The notes beneath the pieces were generated by a model. The model made no database searches and was not told the DNA's origin. It was given only the letters and a program-made list of their open reading frames with translations. From JBBDRW01 sp040905265 (GTDB lineage: Bacteria; Bacteroidota; Rhodothermia; Balneolales; Balneolaceae), in the NCBI GenBank assembly GCA_040905265.1, contig JBBDRW010000043.1, positions 1 to 50,256 of the forward strand: a stretch of DNA of 50,256 nt. The letters are read 5' to 3'. This document shows positions 42,752 to 50,256 of the stretch, one piece after another. Every line of letters starts with the position of its first letter. Position 1 is the first letter of the stretch. Made by a program: the position numbers and the translations under genes.

Positions 42752-44353
42752 ATGCCGGATAACAAAATATACGATGTTTTGGTCATCGGAAGCGGTGCAG
42801 CCGGGCTTAGCCTTGCGCTTCGGATTGCCGATCAGGCACAAGTTGCCGTTCTCTCAAAATCGGAACTGAAGGAGGGGAGTACATTTTATGCCCAGGGTGG
42901 CATTTCGGCCGTTTTGGATGAGAGTGACTCTCTGGAATCACATATTCAGGATACCCTGAATGCCGGAGCCGGTTTGTGTGACCCGGATATCGTGGAGCTC
43001 GTCGTCTCTCACGGAAAAGAGTGTATCGACTGGCTGCTGAATCTTGGTGTAACGTTCACTACAGAGAATAAACAGCTTCACCTGACCAAAGAGGGGGGGC
43101 ACACCCATCGAAGAGTTGTTCATTCAGCCGATGCCACCGGGCGGGCAATTGAGGTCCCTATGGCCAGGCATGCGATCCGGCATCCGGGAATCGATATTTT
43201 CGAATATCATAACGCTGTAGATCTTATCACTCAAACCATCCGGGACACATCGCGGGTATGTGGTGCCTATGTACTGAACGGCAACAGTCAAAAAGTTGAA
43301 GTGATCCGCGCCCGGACAGTAGTTCTTGCAACGGGGGGAGCCAGCAAGGTCTATCTATATACCAGCAATCCGGATATCGCTACCGGGGATGGAATCGCCC
43401 AGGCATGGCGTGCAGGGTGCAGGGTCGCCAACATGGAGTTCATGCAGTTCCACCCGACCTGCCTCTATCATCCGGAGGCACGAAATTATCTGATCAGTGA
43501 AGCCGTGCGTGGAGAAGGCGGGCATTTGATTCTCCCGGACGGCTCAAGATTTATGCAGCGGTTTGATGAGCGAAAGGAGCTCGCTCCAAGAGATATCGTA
43601 GCGCGGGCCATTGACCATGAGATGAAACGTCTCGGCATCGATTCAGTCTTCCTCGACATCAGTCATCGCTCGCCTGACTTTATCAAAGAGCATTTCCCCA
43701 CTATTTATGAACGGTGCCTCTCGTTTGGGTTCGACATTACAAAGGAACCGATCCCGGTCGTACCGGCCTCTCACTACACCTGCGGAGGCATCTTAACAGA
43801 CAAGCATGCCAGAACAGATCTTCCGGGACTCTATGCAGTGGGTGAGGTCGCCTGCACAGGGCTGCACGGGGCCAACCGTATGGCCAGCAATTCACTGCTG
43901 GAGTGTCTTGTATTTGCAAAACAGGCAGGGGAAGATATCCTGAAGAGCCTTGCATCGGCTCCGGATATACCGGAATTGGCGCCCTGGGATGAATCGCAGG
44001 TCAGTGATTCGGATGAAGAGGTCGTCGTTTCCCATAACTGGCATGAAATCCGTCAGTTCATGTGGGATTATGTCGGGATTGTCCGGACAAATAAGCGTCT
44101 TGCAAGAGCACTCAACCGTGTGGAGCTGTTAAAACGGGAGATTGCCGAATATTATGGAAACTTCAAGGTCACCAACGACCTGCTTGAACTCAGAAACCTG
44201 ATCGTCATTGCAGAGCTCATCATTCGGTCTGCACAATCAAGAAAAGAGAGCCGGGGACTGCACTATACCCTGGACTATCCGGACGCCGATCCCTCGAATG
44301 ATCAGGCGGGCGCAGCAGGATTTACAATTTTGACGCCAGACTCTGAACCGTAA
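42752..44353 (+). CDS. nadB: L-aspartate oxidase
   Basis: 533 residues from the ATG at 42752, which has AGGA five bases upstream; a TTG at 42692 would add 20 residues and is rejected. FAD-binding start YDVLVIGSGAAGLSLALRIA, STFYAQGGISAVLDESDS, substrate region EGGHTHRRVVHSADATGRAI, METHFHP-like MEFMQFHPTCLY, EAVRGEGGHLI, ASHYTCGGI, and GANRMASNSLLECLVF. The C-terminal helical domain is complete. It oxidises L-aspartate to iminoaspartate, the first step of de novo NAD synthesis. No nadA or nadC is nearby. It converges on the MauE/DoxX gene. Confidence 0.96.
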   Translation: MPDNKIYDVLVIGSGAAGLSLALRIADQAQVAVLSKSELKEGSTFYAQGGISAVLDESDSLESHIQDTLNAGAGLCDPDIVELVVSHGKECIDWLLNLGVTFTTENKQLHLTKEGGHTHRRVVHSADATGRAIEVPMARHAIRHPGIDIFEYHNAVDLITQTIRDTSRVCGAYVLNGNSQKVEVIRARTVVLATGGASKVYLYTSNPDIATGDGIAQAWRAGCRVANMEFMQFHPTCLYHPEARNYLISEAVRGEGGHLILPDGSRFMQRFDERKELAPRDIVARAIDHEMKRLGIDSVFLDISHRSPDFIKEHFPTIYERCLSFGFDITKEPIPVVPASHYTCGGILTDKHARTDLPGLYAVGEVACTGLHGANRMASNSLLECLVFAKQAGEDILKSLASAPDIPELAPWDESQVSDSDEEVVVSHNWHEIRQFMWDYVGIVRTNKRLARALNRVELLKREIAEYYGNFKVTNDLLELRNLIVIAELIIRSAQSRKESRGLHYTLDYPDADPSNDQAGAAGFTILTPDSEP

Positions 44354-44441
44354 GATGGATTAAAAATTGTCTTCCTGAAATCGGTACAAGCCGATTACCC
44401 GGGCTCGCCGACTGCTGTGAGACCCGGAATCCAGGGCTTCT

Positions 44442-44870
44442 TCAGGATGGATTCACCGGACGATAGAATAGAAAGAGTGCCATTGTCGCAAAAAAACCGT
44501 TTCGAAAGATCATTTTCCATCCGAATGTACTGTCAGCCAGCTCCCCAAAACAGCCGCAATCTCCCTCCATTCCGGTCGCAAAACCGTAGATGGCGAATCC
44601 AAGAAAACCGAGAAATATCAGGGAGACGAGAGAAACAACCCAGCGCTCTTTCAGCCGGATGAGCAGGAGAATCCCTGTCAGGATCTCTACCCAGGGGAGC
44701 AACTCCACAATTCTCCATTTAAGCCAGACGGGCAGCCACGTAATAGTGGCAACGGTCTCCATCAGTGCGGAACTGTCCTGCAGTTTCAGGTACCCGGCCA
44801 GAATCAGTACACCGGCCAGTAGGATCCGGCAGATCCATTGAAGAGTAACTATCACTGTATAACGGTTCAT
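44442..44870 (-). CDS. MauE/DoxX-like membrane protein
   Basis: 142 residues from the ATG at 44870 (an upstream TTG at 44885 is rejected). Four membrane segments: LQWICRILLAGVLILAGYLK, VWLKWRIVELLPWVEILTGI onward, WVVSLVSLIFLGFLGFAIYG, and a last one near the C-terminus (IFRNGFFATMALFLFY). The loop GMEGDCGCFGE carries the Cys-Gly-Cys motif of the MauE subgroup, associated in other proteins with disulphide/thiol chemistry. Exact role unknown. No methylamine genes accompany it. Confidence 0.85.
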   Translation of the reverse strand: MNRYTVIVTLQWICRILLAGVLILAGYLKLQDSSALMETVATITWLPVWLKWRIVELLPWVEILTGILLLIRLKERWVVSLVSLIFLGFLGFAIYGFATGMEGDCGCFGELADSTFGWKMIFRNGFFATMALFLFYRPVNPS

Positions 44871-45030
44871 CGGGACAACATACAAAAAGTGGAGATGAAG
44901 TTATACTCCGTTTCCCTGTTTTCAAGCGGGTCTTCTGCCGGGATGTTTCCCTGTTCAGGTCTGCATCGGGGATCTGCCAGGAGGTTTCCGGTTCCGGCTG
45001 AAAAACACTCTACTGCAGCGGACGACGGGC

Positions 45031-47673
45031 TCACGGCTCGTCTGCCCACGCTTCTGCATCGTTGAATACTTCTGCAAATTCAAGTTTTCCACCATCCTTG
45101 CTGATGGATGCCTCAAATTCCATCGGGTTTTCCGGATCATCCCGCTCGATCAACTGTTTGGCCAGCTGATTCACGATTTGAGTCTGGATCACCCGTTTGA
45201 GCGGGCGGGCTCCATAGACCGGGTCGTACCCGCGGACTGCCAGCCAATCCCTAACCGGTTCACTGACATTGATTTTCACACGGTTTTTGGCCAGCATTGC
45301 GTCGACCCGGCGCAACTGGATATCCACAATTTGCCGGATATGCTCTTTCGACAGAGGGTGGAAAATGACAACATCATCGATCCTGTTCAAAAATTCAGGA
45401 CGAATCGTCTTACGCAACTGATCCATCAGCTTGTTCTGCAGTTCTGTATACCGTTCATCATCCAGTTCTCCGCTGCTCTGCTCCAGCTCTTCGGAGATCA
45501 GATGTGATCCGATGTTGCTGGTCATGATAATAATCGCATTGGTAAAGTCTACGGTCACACCTTTGTTATCAGTCAGTCGGCCGTCGTCCAATACCTGCAG
45601 AAGTATATTATAGACATCGGGATGCGCCTTCTCAATCTCATCAAGGAGCACGACAGAATAGGGTCTTCGGCGAACCGCTTCGGTCAGCTGGCCTCCCTCA
45701 TCATATCCGACATAACCGGGAGGCGCACCGACAAGACGGCTCACGCTATGTTTCTCCATATACTCACTCATATCAATGCGGACCATAGCATCTTCATCGT
45801 TGAAGAGAAATGAGGCGAGTGTACGAGCAAGCTCCGTCTTGCCAACACCGGTCGATCCCAGGAACATGAAGGAGCCGATCGGCCTGTTTTCATCCTGCAA
45901 CCCTGCCCTGGACCGGCGTACCGCATCTGATACGGACTCAATCGCCTGATTCTGCCCAATGACTCGTTTGTGCAGCTCCTCCTCCAGATGCAGCAGTTTT
46001 TGACGTTCACTGGTAAGCATCTTGTTCACCGGAATGCCGGTCCATCGGGAGACAATGTCCGCGATATCCTCCGCCTCAACCTGCTCTTTCAGCAGGGATC
46101 GCCCTTCCTGGATCTCTTCCAGTTTCTGTTTGGTCTCCTCCAGATCCTTCTCAAGCTGCCCGATCGTCCCATATCTGAGTTCCGCTACCTTCTCGTAATC
46201 TCCCTCTCGTTCCGCTTTATCAGCCTGATTCCGGGATGTTTCAATCGCCTTTTTGAGTTCACGGGTTCTCTGTATCAGATCCCTCTCCAGGTTCCACTGT
46301 CCTTTCATCGATTCACGCTGCTCTTCCAGGCCGGCCAGTTCCTGTTCAATCCCTTTGATCTTTGATTGATCCTTTTCCCGTTTCAGAGCCTCCCTCTCGA
46401 TCTCGAGTTGCCGGATCTGGCGTTCAATATGGTCTAACTCCTCCGGCATCGAATCGATCTGGAGCCGAAGCCTGGACGCTGCTTCATCGATCAGGTCAAT
46501 CGCCTTGTCCGGAAGAAAACGTTCGGAAATATAACGGTGCGAGAGCTCGGCGGCTGCCACAATAGCAGCATCCGTTACCCGTACCCCGTGATGTAGTTCA
46601 TATCGCTCCTGCAAGCCCCGAAGGATGGAAACGGTGTCTTCCACCGAAGGTTCCCCGATGAATACGGTCTGTAGACGCCGTTCAAGTGCTTTATCCTTCT
46701 CGATATATTTTCTGTACTCCGTCAGAGTCGTAGCACCGATTGCATGAAGTTCCCCTCTCGCCAGAGATGGTTTCAGGATATTTGCCGCATCCATCGAGCC
46801 TTCCGTGGCACCTGCTCCAACCAGGGTGTGAATTTCGTCAATAAACAGGATGACCTCCCCGTCAGAATCGATCACCTCCTTTACGACCGCTTTCAGCCTC
46901 TCTTCAAATTCACCTCTGAATTTCGTACCGGCAACCAGCCCTCCCATATCGAGCGCAACGATCCGTTTCGATTTCAATCCTTCAGGGACATCTCCGCGTA
47001 CAATCCGAAGTGCAAGCCCTTCAGCAATAGCTGTTTTCCCAACCCCGGGTTCCCCGATTAATACCGGATTGTTTTTGGTTCTTCGGGCCAGTATCTGCAT
47101 TACCCGGCGAATCTCCTGATCCCGCCCGATGACCGGGTCCAGTTTGTTTTTTTCAGCCTGTTCATTCAGGTCGATGGCATATTTTTTCAGTGCATTGTAC
47201 CGGCTCTCTGCATTCGGATCATCCACCGTCTGGGTACCGCGGATCTCTTTCATGACCTTCAGGACCGACGCCTTGGTAACACCTCTGCCTGCAAGCATCG
47301 AACCGGCTTCACTTTTTGAGCCTGCAAGGCCGATCAGGATATGTTCGGAACTGATATACTCATCTCCCATATCTCCGGCATGCTGTTGTGCAGCGTCAAA
47401 GACCTCTTTTACCGGATTGGAAAGATACTGCCCCGATACGGACGCACCTTTCACCACCGGAAGTGCATTTATTTTTTTATCCAGCTCTTCCCGCAGCGGA
47501 TTGAGGGGGACACCCAGCTTGTTCAGGATCGTAACCACTACATTTTCAGCATCACTCAACAGTGACTTCAATAGATGAACCGGTTCAACAGCCTGATGAT
47601 TTTCATCCCTGGCCAGATCCAGTGCAGACTGTACTGCTTCCTGTGCTTTGATTGTAAACTTGTTGAAATTCAT
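45031..47673 (-). CDS. clpB: ATP-dependent disaggregase ClpB
   Basis: 880 residues from the ATG at 47673, which has TAGGAGAATT directly upstream; a TTG at 47820 would add 49 unrelated residues. Order: N domain (MNFNKFTIKAQEAVQSALDL), NBD1 Walker A GEPGVGKTAIAEG, Walker B VILFIDEIHTL, coiled-coil middle domain (about 400-530), NBD2 Walker A GSTGVGKTELA, EYMEKHSVSRLVGAPPGYVG, SNIGSHLI, and sensor 2 GARPLKR. With DnaK/DnaJ it threads and refolds aggregated proteins in the cytoplasm. It lies 266 bases downstream of a CbpA-type dnaJ gene in the same orientation, fitting a heat-stress unit. No CIRCE element is seen. Confidence 0.97.
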   Translation of the reverse strand: MNFNKFTIKAQEAVQSALDLARDENHQAVEPVHLLKSLLSDAENVVVTILNKLGVPLNPLREELDKKINALPVVKGASVSGQYLSNPVKEVFDAAQQHAGDMGDEYISSEHILIGLAGSKSEAGSMLAGRGVTKASVLKVMKEIRGTQTVDDPNAESRYNALKKYAIDLNEQAEKNKLDPVIGRDQEIRRVMQILARRTKNNPVLIGEPGVGKTAIAEGLALRIVRGDVPEGLKSKRIVALDMGGLVAGTKFRGEFEERLKAVVKEVIDSDGEVILFIDEIHTLVGAGATEGSMDAANILKPSLARGELHAIGATTLTEYRKYIEKDKALERRLQTVFIGEPSVEDTVSILRGLQERYELHHGVRVTDAAIVAAAELSHRYISERFLPDKAIDLIDEAASRLRLQIDSMPEELDHIERQIRQLEIEREALKREKDQSKIKGIEQELAGLEEQRESMKGQWNLERDLIQRTRELKKAIETSRNQADKAEREGDYEKVAELRYGTIGQLEKDLEETKQKLEEIQEGRSLLKEQVEAEDIADIVSRWTGIPVNKMLTSERQKLLHLEEELHKRVIGQNQAIESVSDAVRRSRAGLQDENRPIGSFMFLGSTGVGKTELARTLASFLFNDEDAMVRIDMSEYMEKHSVSRLVGAPPGYVGYDEGGQLTEAVRRRPYSVVLLDEIEKAHPDVYNILLQVLDDGRLTDNKGVTVDFTNAIIIMTSNIGSHLISEELEQSSGELDDERYTELQNKLMDQLRKTIRPEFLNRIDDVVIFHPLSKEHIRQIVDIQLRRVDAMLAKNRVKINVSEPVRDWLAVRGYDPVYGARPLKRVIQTQIVNQLAKQLIERDDPENPMEFEASISKDGGKLEFAEVFNDAEAWADEP

Positions 47674-47939
47674 AATTCTCCTACTATTCCTCTCCTCTTG
47701 TTTCAAATATCCTGCTTCTTCCAGATATATGCCCTGGACAACCAGGTTTGTAACAATTTCTGCCAGTTTAAGAACAGACAGCTGTGTTTCTGTAACAGAT
47801 CTGCCAATTTCATACCGCAATAGAATTTCTGTCTATCTTTCAGCAACCACTGCGACCTGACTGACGTAATGGAACCGTGAACCACCCCCCTGGTACCGAT
47901 TTTGACAATGTACAGATCATAATGGCAGAAGCTTCTTCA
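47674..47939 (-). other. Gap between dnaJ and clpB
   Basis: 266 bases. In many genomes a CbpM-type modulator gene sits next to CbpA-type dnaJ. Here only short frames occur, among them a 49-codon run in frame with clpB (starting ...RYEIGRSVTETQLSVLKLAE) preceded by TAG. It could be a decayed remnant, but the evidence is weak. Confidence 0.25.
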
Positions 47940-48908
47940 TCAATTCTGCTGCTGATCTGCCAGTTTCTGAAACTGCTTCTTTTCAGAGTCCGAAAGATCG
48001 GAAGGGATCTGAATCTGAGTGCGAACATAGAAATCACCTTTCTTGCCACTATTTCCCATAACCGGCATTCCCAGGCCCGGAAGACGAAACAGTTTTCCAC
48101 CCTGTGTACCAGCCGGGATAGTTAGTTTTACTTTCCCCTTCATCGTTGGCACCATCGTCTCTCCACCCAGAACCGCTGTATACAGATCCAGCGTGTGGTC
48201 ATAATAGATGTCATCTCCACGAAGTTCATACCCTTTTTCAGGTTTGACCCTGATCTTCAGAAAGAGATCTCCCCGCTTTCCATTTGATAATTTATTCCCT
48301 TTCCCTTTCAGCTTCAGCCGTTTCCCATCTGCTATTCCAGCCGGAATATTGACATCAATCCGCTGACCGTTAATTCTGAACTGTTTGCGAATTCCCTGGT
48401 ACGCTTCTCTCAACGTAATTTCTACATCTGCTTCCGCCGATTTTTTTATTGTCCGCTGCGTACCCGCAGACTGGGTGCCAGACTGTTCTGCCTGACGGAA
48501 TCCCCCTCCGCCAAAAATAGTCTCAAAAAAACTGGAAAATGGACTCCCTCCTCCGCGCTGTCCGCCGGCCCGGCCACCGAACATGGTATCGAAATCTACA
48601 TTTGTCCTGTATTGACGCCCCCCACCCTGGTTGGCATATTGCGACCAGTCAAACCCAGAAGCGCCGCTTCCACTCTGCTGATACCTCTTCCAGTCGGATC
48701 CTACCTGATCATACAGTTTTCTCTTCTTCGGATCTTTCAATACCTCATACGCCTCTCCCAACTCCTTAAACTTTTTTTCAGACTCCGGATCGTCCGGATT
48801 TTTGTCCGGGTGGTATTTGGCAGCCAGAGTACGATACCTCTTCTTGATCTCTTTCTGGTCCGCACTCCTGGGAACGCCCATTATTTTATAATAATCCTTG
48901 TACTCCAT
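47940..48908 (-). CDS. DnaJ-class co-chaperone, CbpA type
   Basis: The protein has 322 residues. J domain (about 1-70) with DYYKIMGVPRSADQKEIKKR and the HPD tripeptide in YHPDKNPDDPESEKKF. Gly/Phe-rich linker (FDTMFGGRAGGQRGGGSPFS, FETIFGGGGF). C-terminal substrate-binding domains (ITLREAYQGIRKQFRINGQR; GGETMVPTMKGKVKLTIPAG; GKLFRLPGLGMP). There is no zinc-finger region, so it is the CbpA rather than the classical DnaJ type. It stimulates DnaK ATPase and delivers substrates. AAAGGAAT precedes the ATG. It is upstream of clpB and downstream of the HtrA gene. Confidence 0.94.
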   Translation of the reverse strand: MEYKDYYKIMGVPRSADQKEIKKRYRTLAAKYHPDKNPDDPESEKKFKELGEAYEVLKDPKKRKLYDQVGSDWKRYQQSGSGASGFDWSQYANQGGGRQYRTNVDFDTMFGGRAGGQRGGGSPFSSFFETIFGGGGFRQAEQSGTQSAGTQRTIKKSAEADVEITLREAYQGIRKQFRINGQRIDVNIPAGIADGKRLKLKGKGNKLSNGKRGDLFLKIRVKPEKGYELRGDDIYYDHTLDLYTAVLGGETMVPTMKGKVKLTIPAGTQGGKLFRLPGLGMPVMGNSGKKGDFYVRTQIQIPSDLSDSEKKQFQKLADQQQN

Positions 48909-49207
48909 GATGTGTGATTCCTTTTACCTGACAGGTTCCTATGAGTTATGACTGCCGGGTGCCGCTGACATACCGACACCACAAAGTCCGTCTGCAAAAG
49001 AATCCACAAATGTAATGCCAGACCGAACGTATCTGCTGATATTGACAAGCTAAACGCCTAATTGTCGCAACTTTCCACCGGAGAGGCGGAATAAATCTCA
49101 CCTGTACAGGTCCACTCCCGAGAGTCTGCCGGCCTTGGATGATTGTCACGAGGGGACGCAGTAGATCAGACTATGTTCGACTTATACCCCGTAAGTCCGA
49201 CAGACTC
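48909..49207 (-). other. Intergenic region bounded by R2 repeat copies
   Basis: 299 bases between the HtrA stop and dnaJ start, with R2 copies at both ends and a perfect palindrome ACCTGTACAGGT near 49101-49112. It resembles a small decayed element. No ORF is supported. Confidence 0.35.
48924..48943 (-). repeat. R2 repeat copy upstream of dnaJ
   Basis: Minus strand CATAGGAACCTGTCAGGTAA. ACCTG-T-CAGGT forms a perfect hairpin 18 bases upstream of the dnaJ ATG. Confidence 0.4.
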
Positions 49208-49210
49208 CTA
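49186..49210 (-). repeat. R2 repeat copy at HtrA stop codon
   Basis: The TAG stop of the protease is followed directly by GAGTCTGTCGGACTTACGGG. It is nearly identical to the copy at 16789. Confidence 0.5.
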
Positions 49211-50256
49211 AGGCAGCTCGAAAGCGATAAACATCTGTTGTCCGCGCCGGTTCACACGTAATAGTGCAGCGTCTTGTCCGGAAGATCGAAGTTCCCGTAC
49301 CCCTGAGTAGAACTCCTCTCCGGTACGGACAGGAAGATTCTGAATCTGTGTGATCACATCCCCTGAGCGCAATCCCTGCCTGTACGCATGGCTGTTCTGT
49401 TGAATATCTGTCACGACTGCGCCTTCAACACTGCTGTCAAGCTGCAACTGGCGCCGGATACTGTCCGTCAGGTTCTCAACCCGAAACCCAAGCTCCTCCT
49501 CCAGGCTTTCCGCTTCATCCGGAGACATGTCAGCCATTGACTCCTCATCAGGATATTCATCCAGTACAACGGTTACGGTACGTCTCTCTCCATCCCGGTA
49601 GATCAGGAAATCAATCTCAGTTCCGGGTGCATTTCCGGCAACTTCCGTTGCAAACCGGTTCCAGTCCTGAATCGGTTCGCCGTTCTTCTCCAGAATCACA
49701 TCTCCCTCCTGCAGGCCTGCTCTCTCGGCGGCAGATTCCGGTACCACTTCACCAATGATAATTCCACGTTCAGATTCCAGGCCAAGGGCTCTCGCCATAA
49801 CTTCATTCACAGCTGACCCGCTAATACCGATATACCCGCGTATGACACGCCCTTCTGTAATCAGAGACTCCATAATGGTCCGTGCCATATGTATCGGGAT
49901 TGCAAATCCGATCCCCTGATTGCCTCCGGACCGGCTGGCAATTGCTGTATTGATTCCGACCAGCTCCCCATCCATGTTGATCAGTGCCCCGCCGGAATTT
50001 CCCGGATTAATCGCCGCATCTGTCTGGATATAGTTTTCATAGGTGCTCAATTCGAGTCCGGTTCTCCCCTTTGCACTCACAATACCCATCGACACAGTAT
50101 GGGCAAACCGCTGATCCAGCGGGCTGCCAATGGCCAGGACAAGTTCACCAACCTTAAGGCCTTCACTGTCTCCCAGTGCCGCTGCAGGCAGGCTGGACCC
50201 CTCAATTTTCAAAACAGCAACGTCACTGGCAGGATCCGCTCAGACCACAGTCGCGT
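49208..50256 (-). CDS. HtrA/DegP-family serine protease, 5' end outside window, in-frame stop at 50240
   Basis: The frame is open from 50239 down to the stop at 49208. It contains catalytic Asp in DPASDVAV, catalytic Ser in TDAAINPGNSGGALINMDGE, FAIPIHMARTIMESL, then two PDZ domains (RGYIGISGSAVNEVMARALG onward; HAYRQGLRSGDVITQIQNLP). The catalytic His would lie outside the window. It is a periplasmic protease/chaperone in envelope stress. Oddity: codons before DPASD read ACT GTG GTC TGA GCG, where relatives have ATVVGADP, so a Gly codon (GGA) appears changed to TGA at 50240-50242, 14 bases from the edge. Either a nonsense mutation or a sequence-end error. A TTG start at 50212 would give a protein lacking the His and Asp, so is not believed. 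Confidence 0.85.

Noticed and set aside
44442..44870. Methylamine utilisation locus
   Set aside because: Only the MauE/DoxX-like membrane protein is present; no other mau genes are near, and the fold is common in other contexts.
47674..47820. N-terminal extension of ClpB to a TTG
   Set aside because: MNFNKFT is the standard ClpB start and has a strong SD (AGGAG) directly upstream; the extension has no ClpB similarity.

Overview
The window reads as chromosomal DNA of a Gram-negative bacterium of the Bacteroidota/Balneolota type. The reasons are many lipoproteins with short lipoboxes, outer-membrane beta-barrels ending in an aromatic residue, many starts without a Shine-Dalgarno sequence, and the mix of M1 and M29 peptidases, DUF1080/beta-propeller proteins, an acyl-CoA carboxylase beta subunit and PAS-rich two-component kinases. 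The phylum is an inference, because no rRNA is present. The gene at each edge is incomplete in the window.

Layout. Positions 1-6341 (minus) hold the N-terminal 2,113 codons of a type I polyketide synthase ordered FAAL-ACP-KS-AT-DH-(start of KR). It is divergent from a small porin-like gene at 6796. Positions 7486-8358 hold a second beta-barrel gene flanked by inverted copies of a short repeat. Positions 8456-13581 (minus) are a four-gene signalling cluster: a NarX-type membrane kinase, a LuxR-type regulator, a three-PAS HisKA_2 protein whose ATPase domain looks dead, and a stand-alone receiver. Then come proBA, a cold-shock gene, an alkaline phosphatase lipoprotein, an orphan mreB with an unusual N-terminus, a lipoprotein/Cys-rich secreted pair, and an SGNH-hydrolase/small membrane protein pair (13669-22408).

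The plus-strand amidase (22512) is followed by tRNA-Leu(UAA). A two-gene minus unit (24560-28221) pairs a beta-propeller-cupredoxin fusion with a DUF1080 protein. Positions 28517-33407 (plus) run receiver, M1 peptidase, histidine kinase, PhoB-type regulator. The gap after it holds a candidate small gene with its own promoter, a 21-codon ORF and a terminator (33616-33771). Then come rarA, pccB, a disordered hypothetical protein, an ABC ATPase, an M29 aminopeptidase, a GntP permease, a uracil-DNA glycosylase-like gene, nadB, a MauE/DoxX protein, clpB, a CbpA-type dnaJ, and an HtrA-family protease with an in-frame stop at the right edge.

Two dispersed short repeat families sit between genes and at gene ends. 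R1 is a palindrome-forming element of about 25 nt per arm with five loci. R2 is a hairpin of about 20 nt with five loci, two of them touching TAG stop codons. Most of the window is housekeeping or envelope biology. The best candidates for something undescribed are the FAAL-loaded PKS, the signalling cluster with the degenerate kinase, the 33.6 kb small gene and the R1 repeats.
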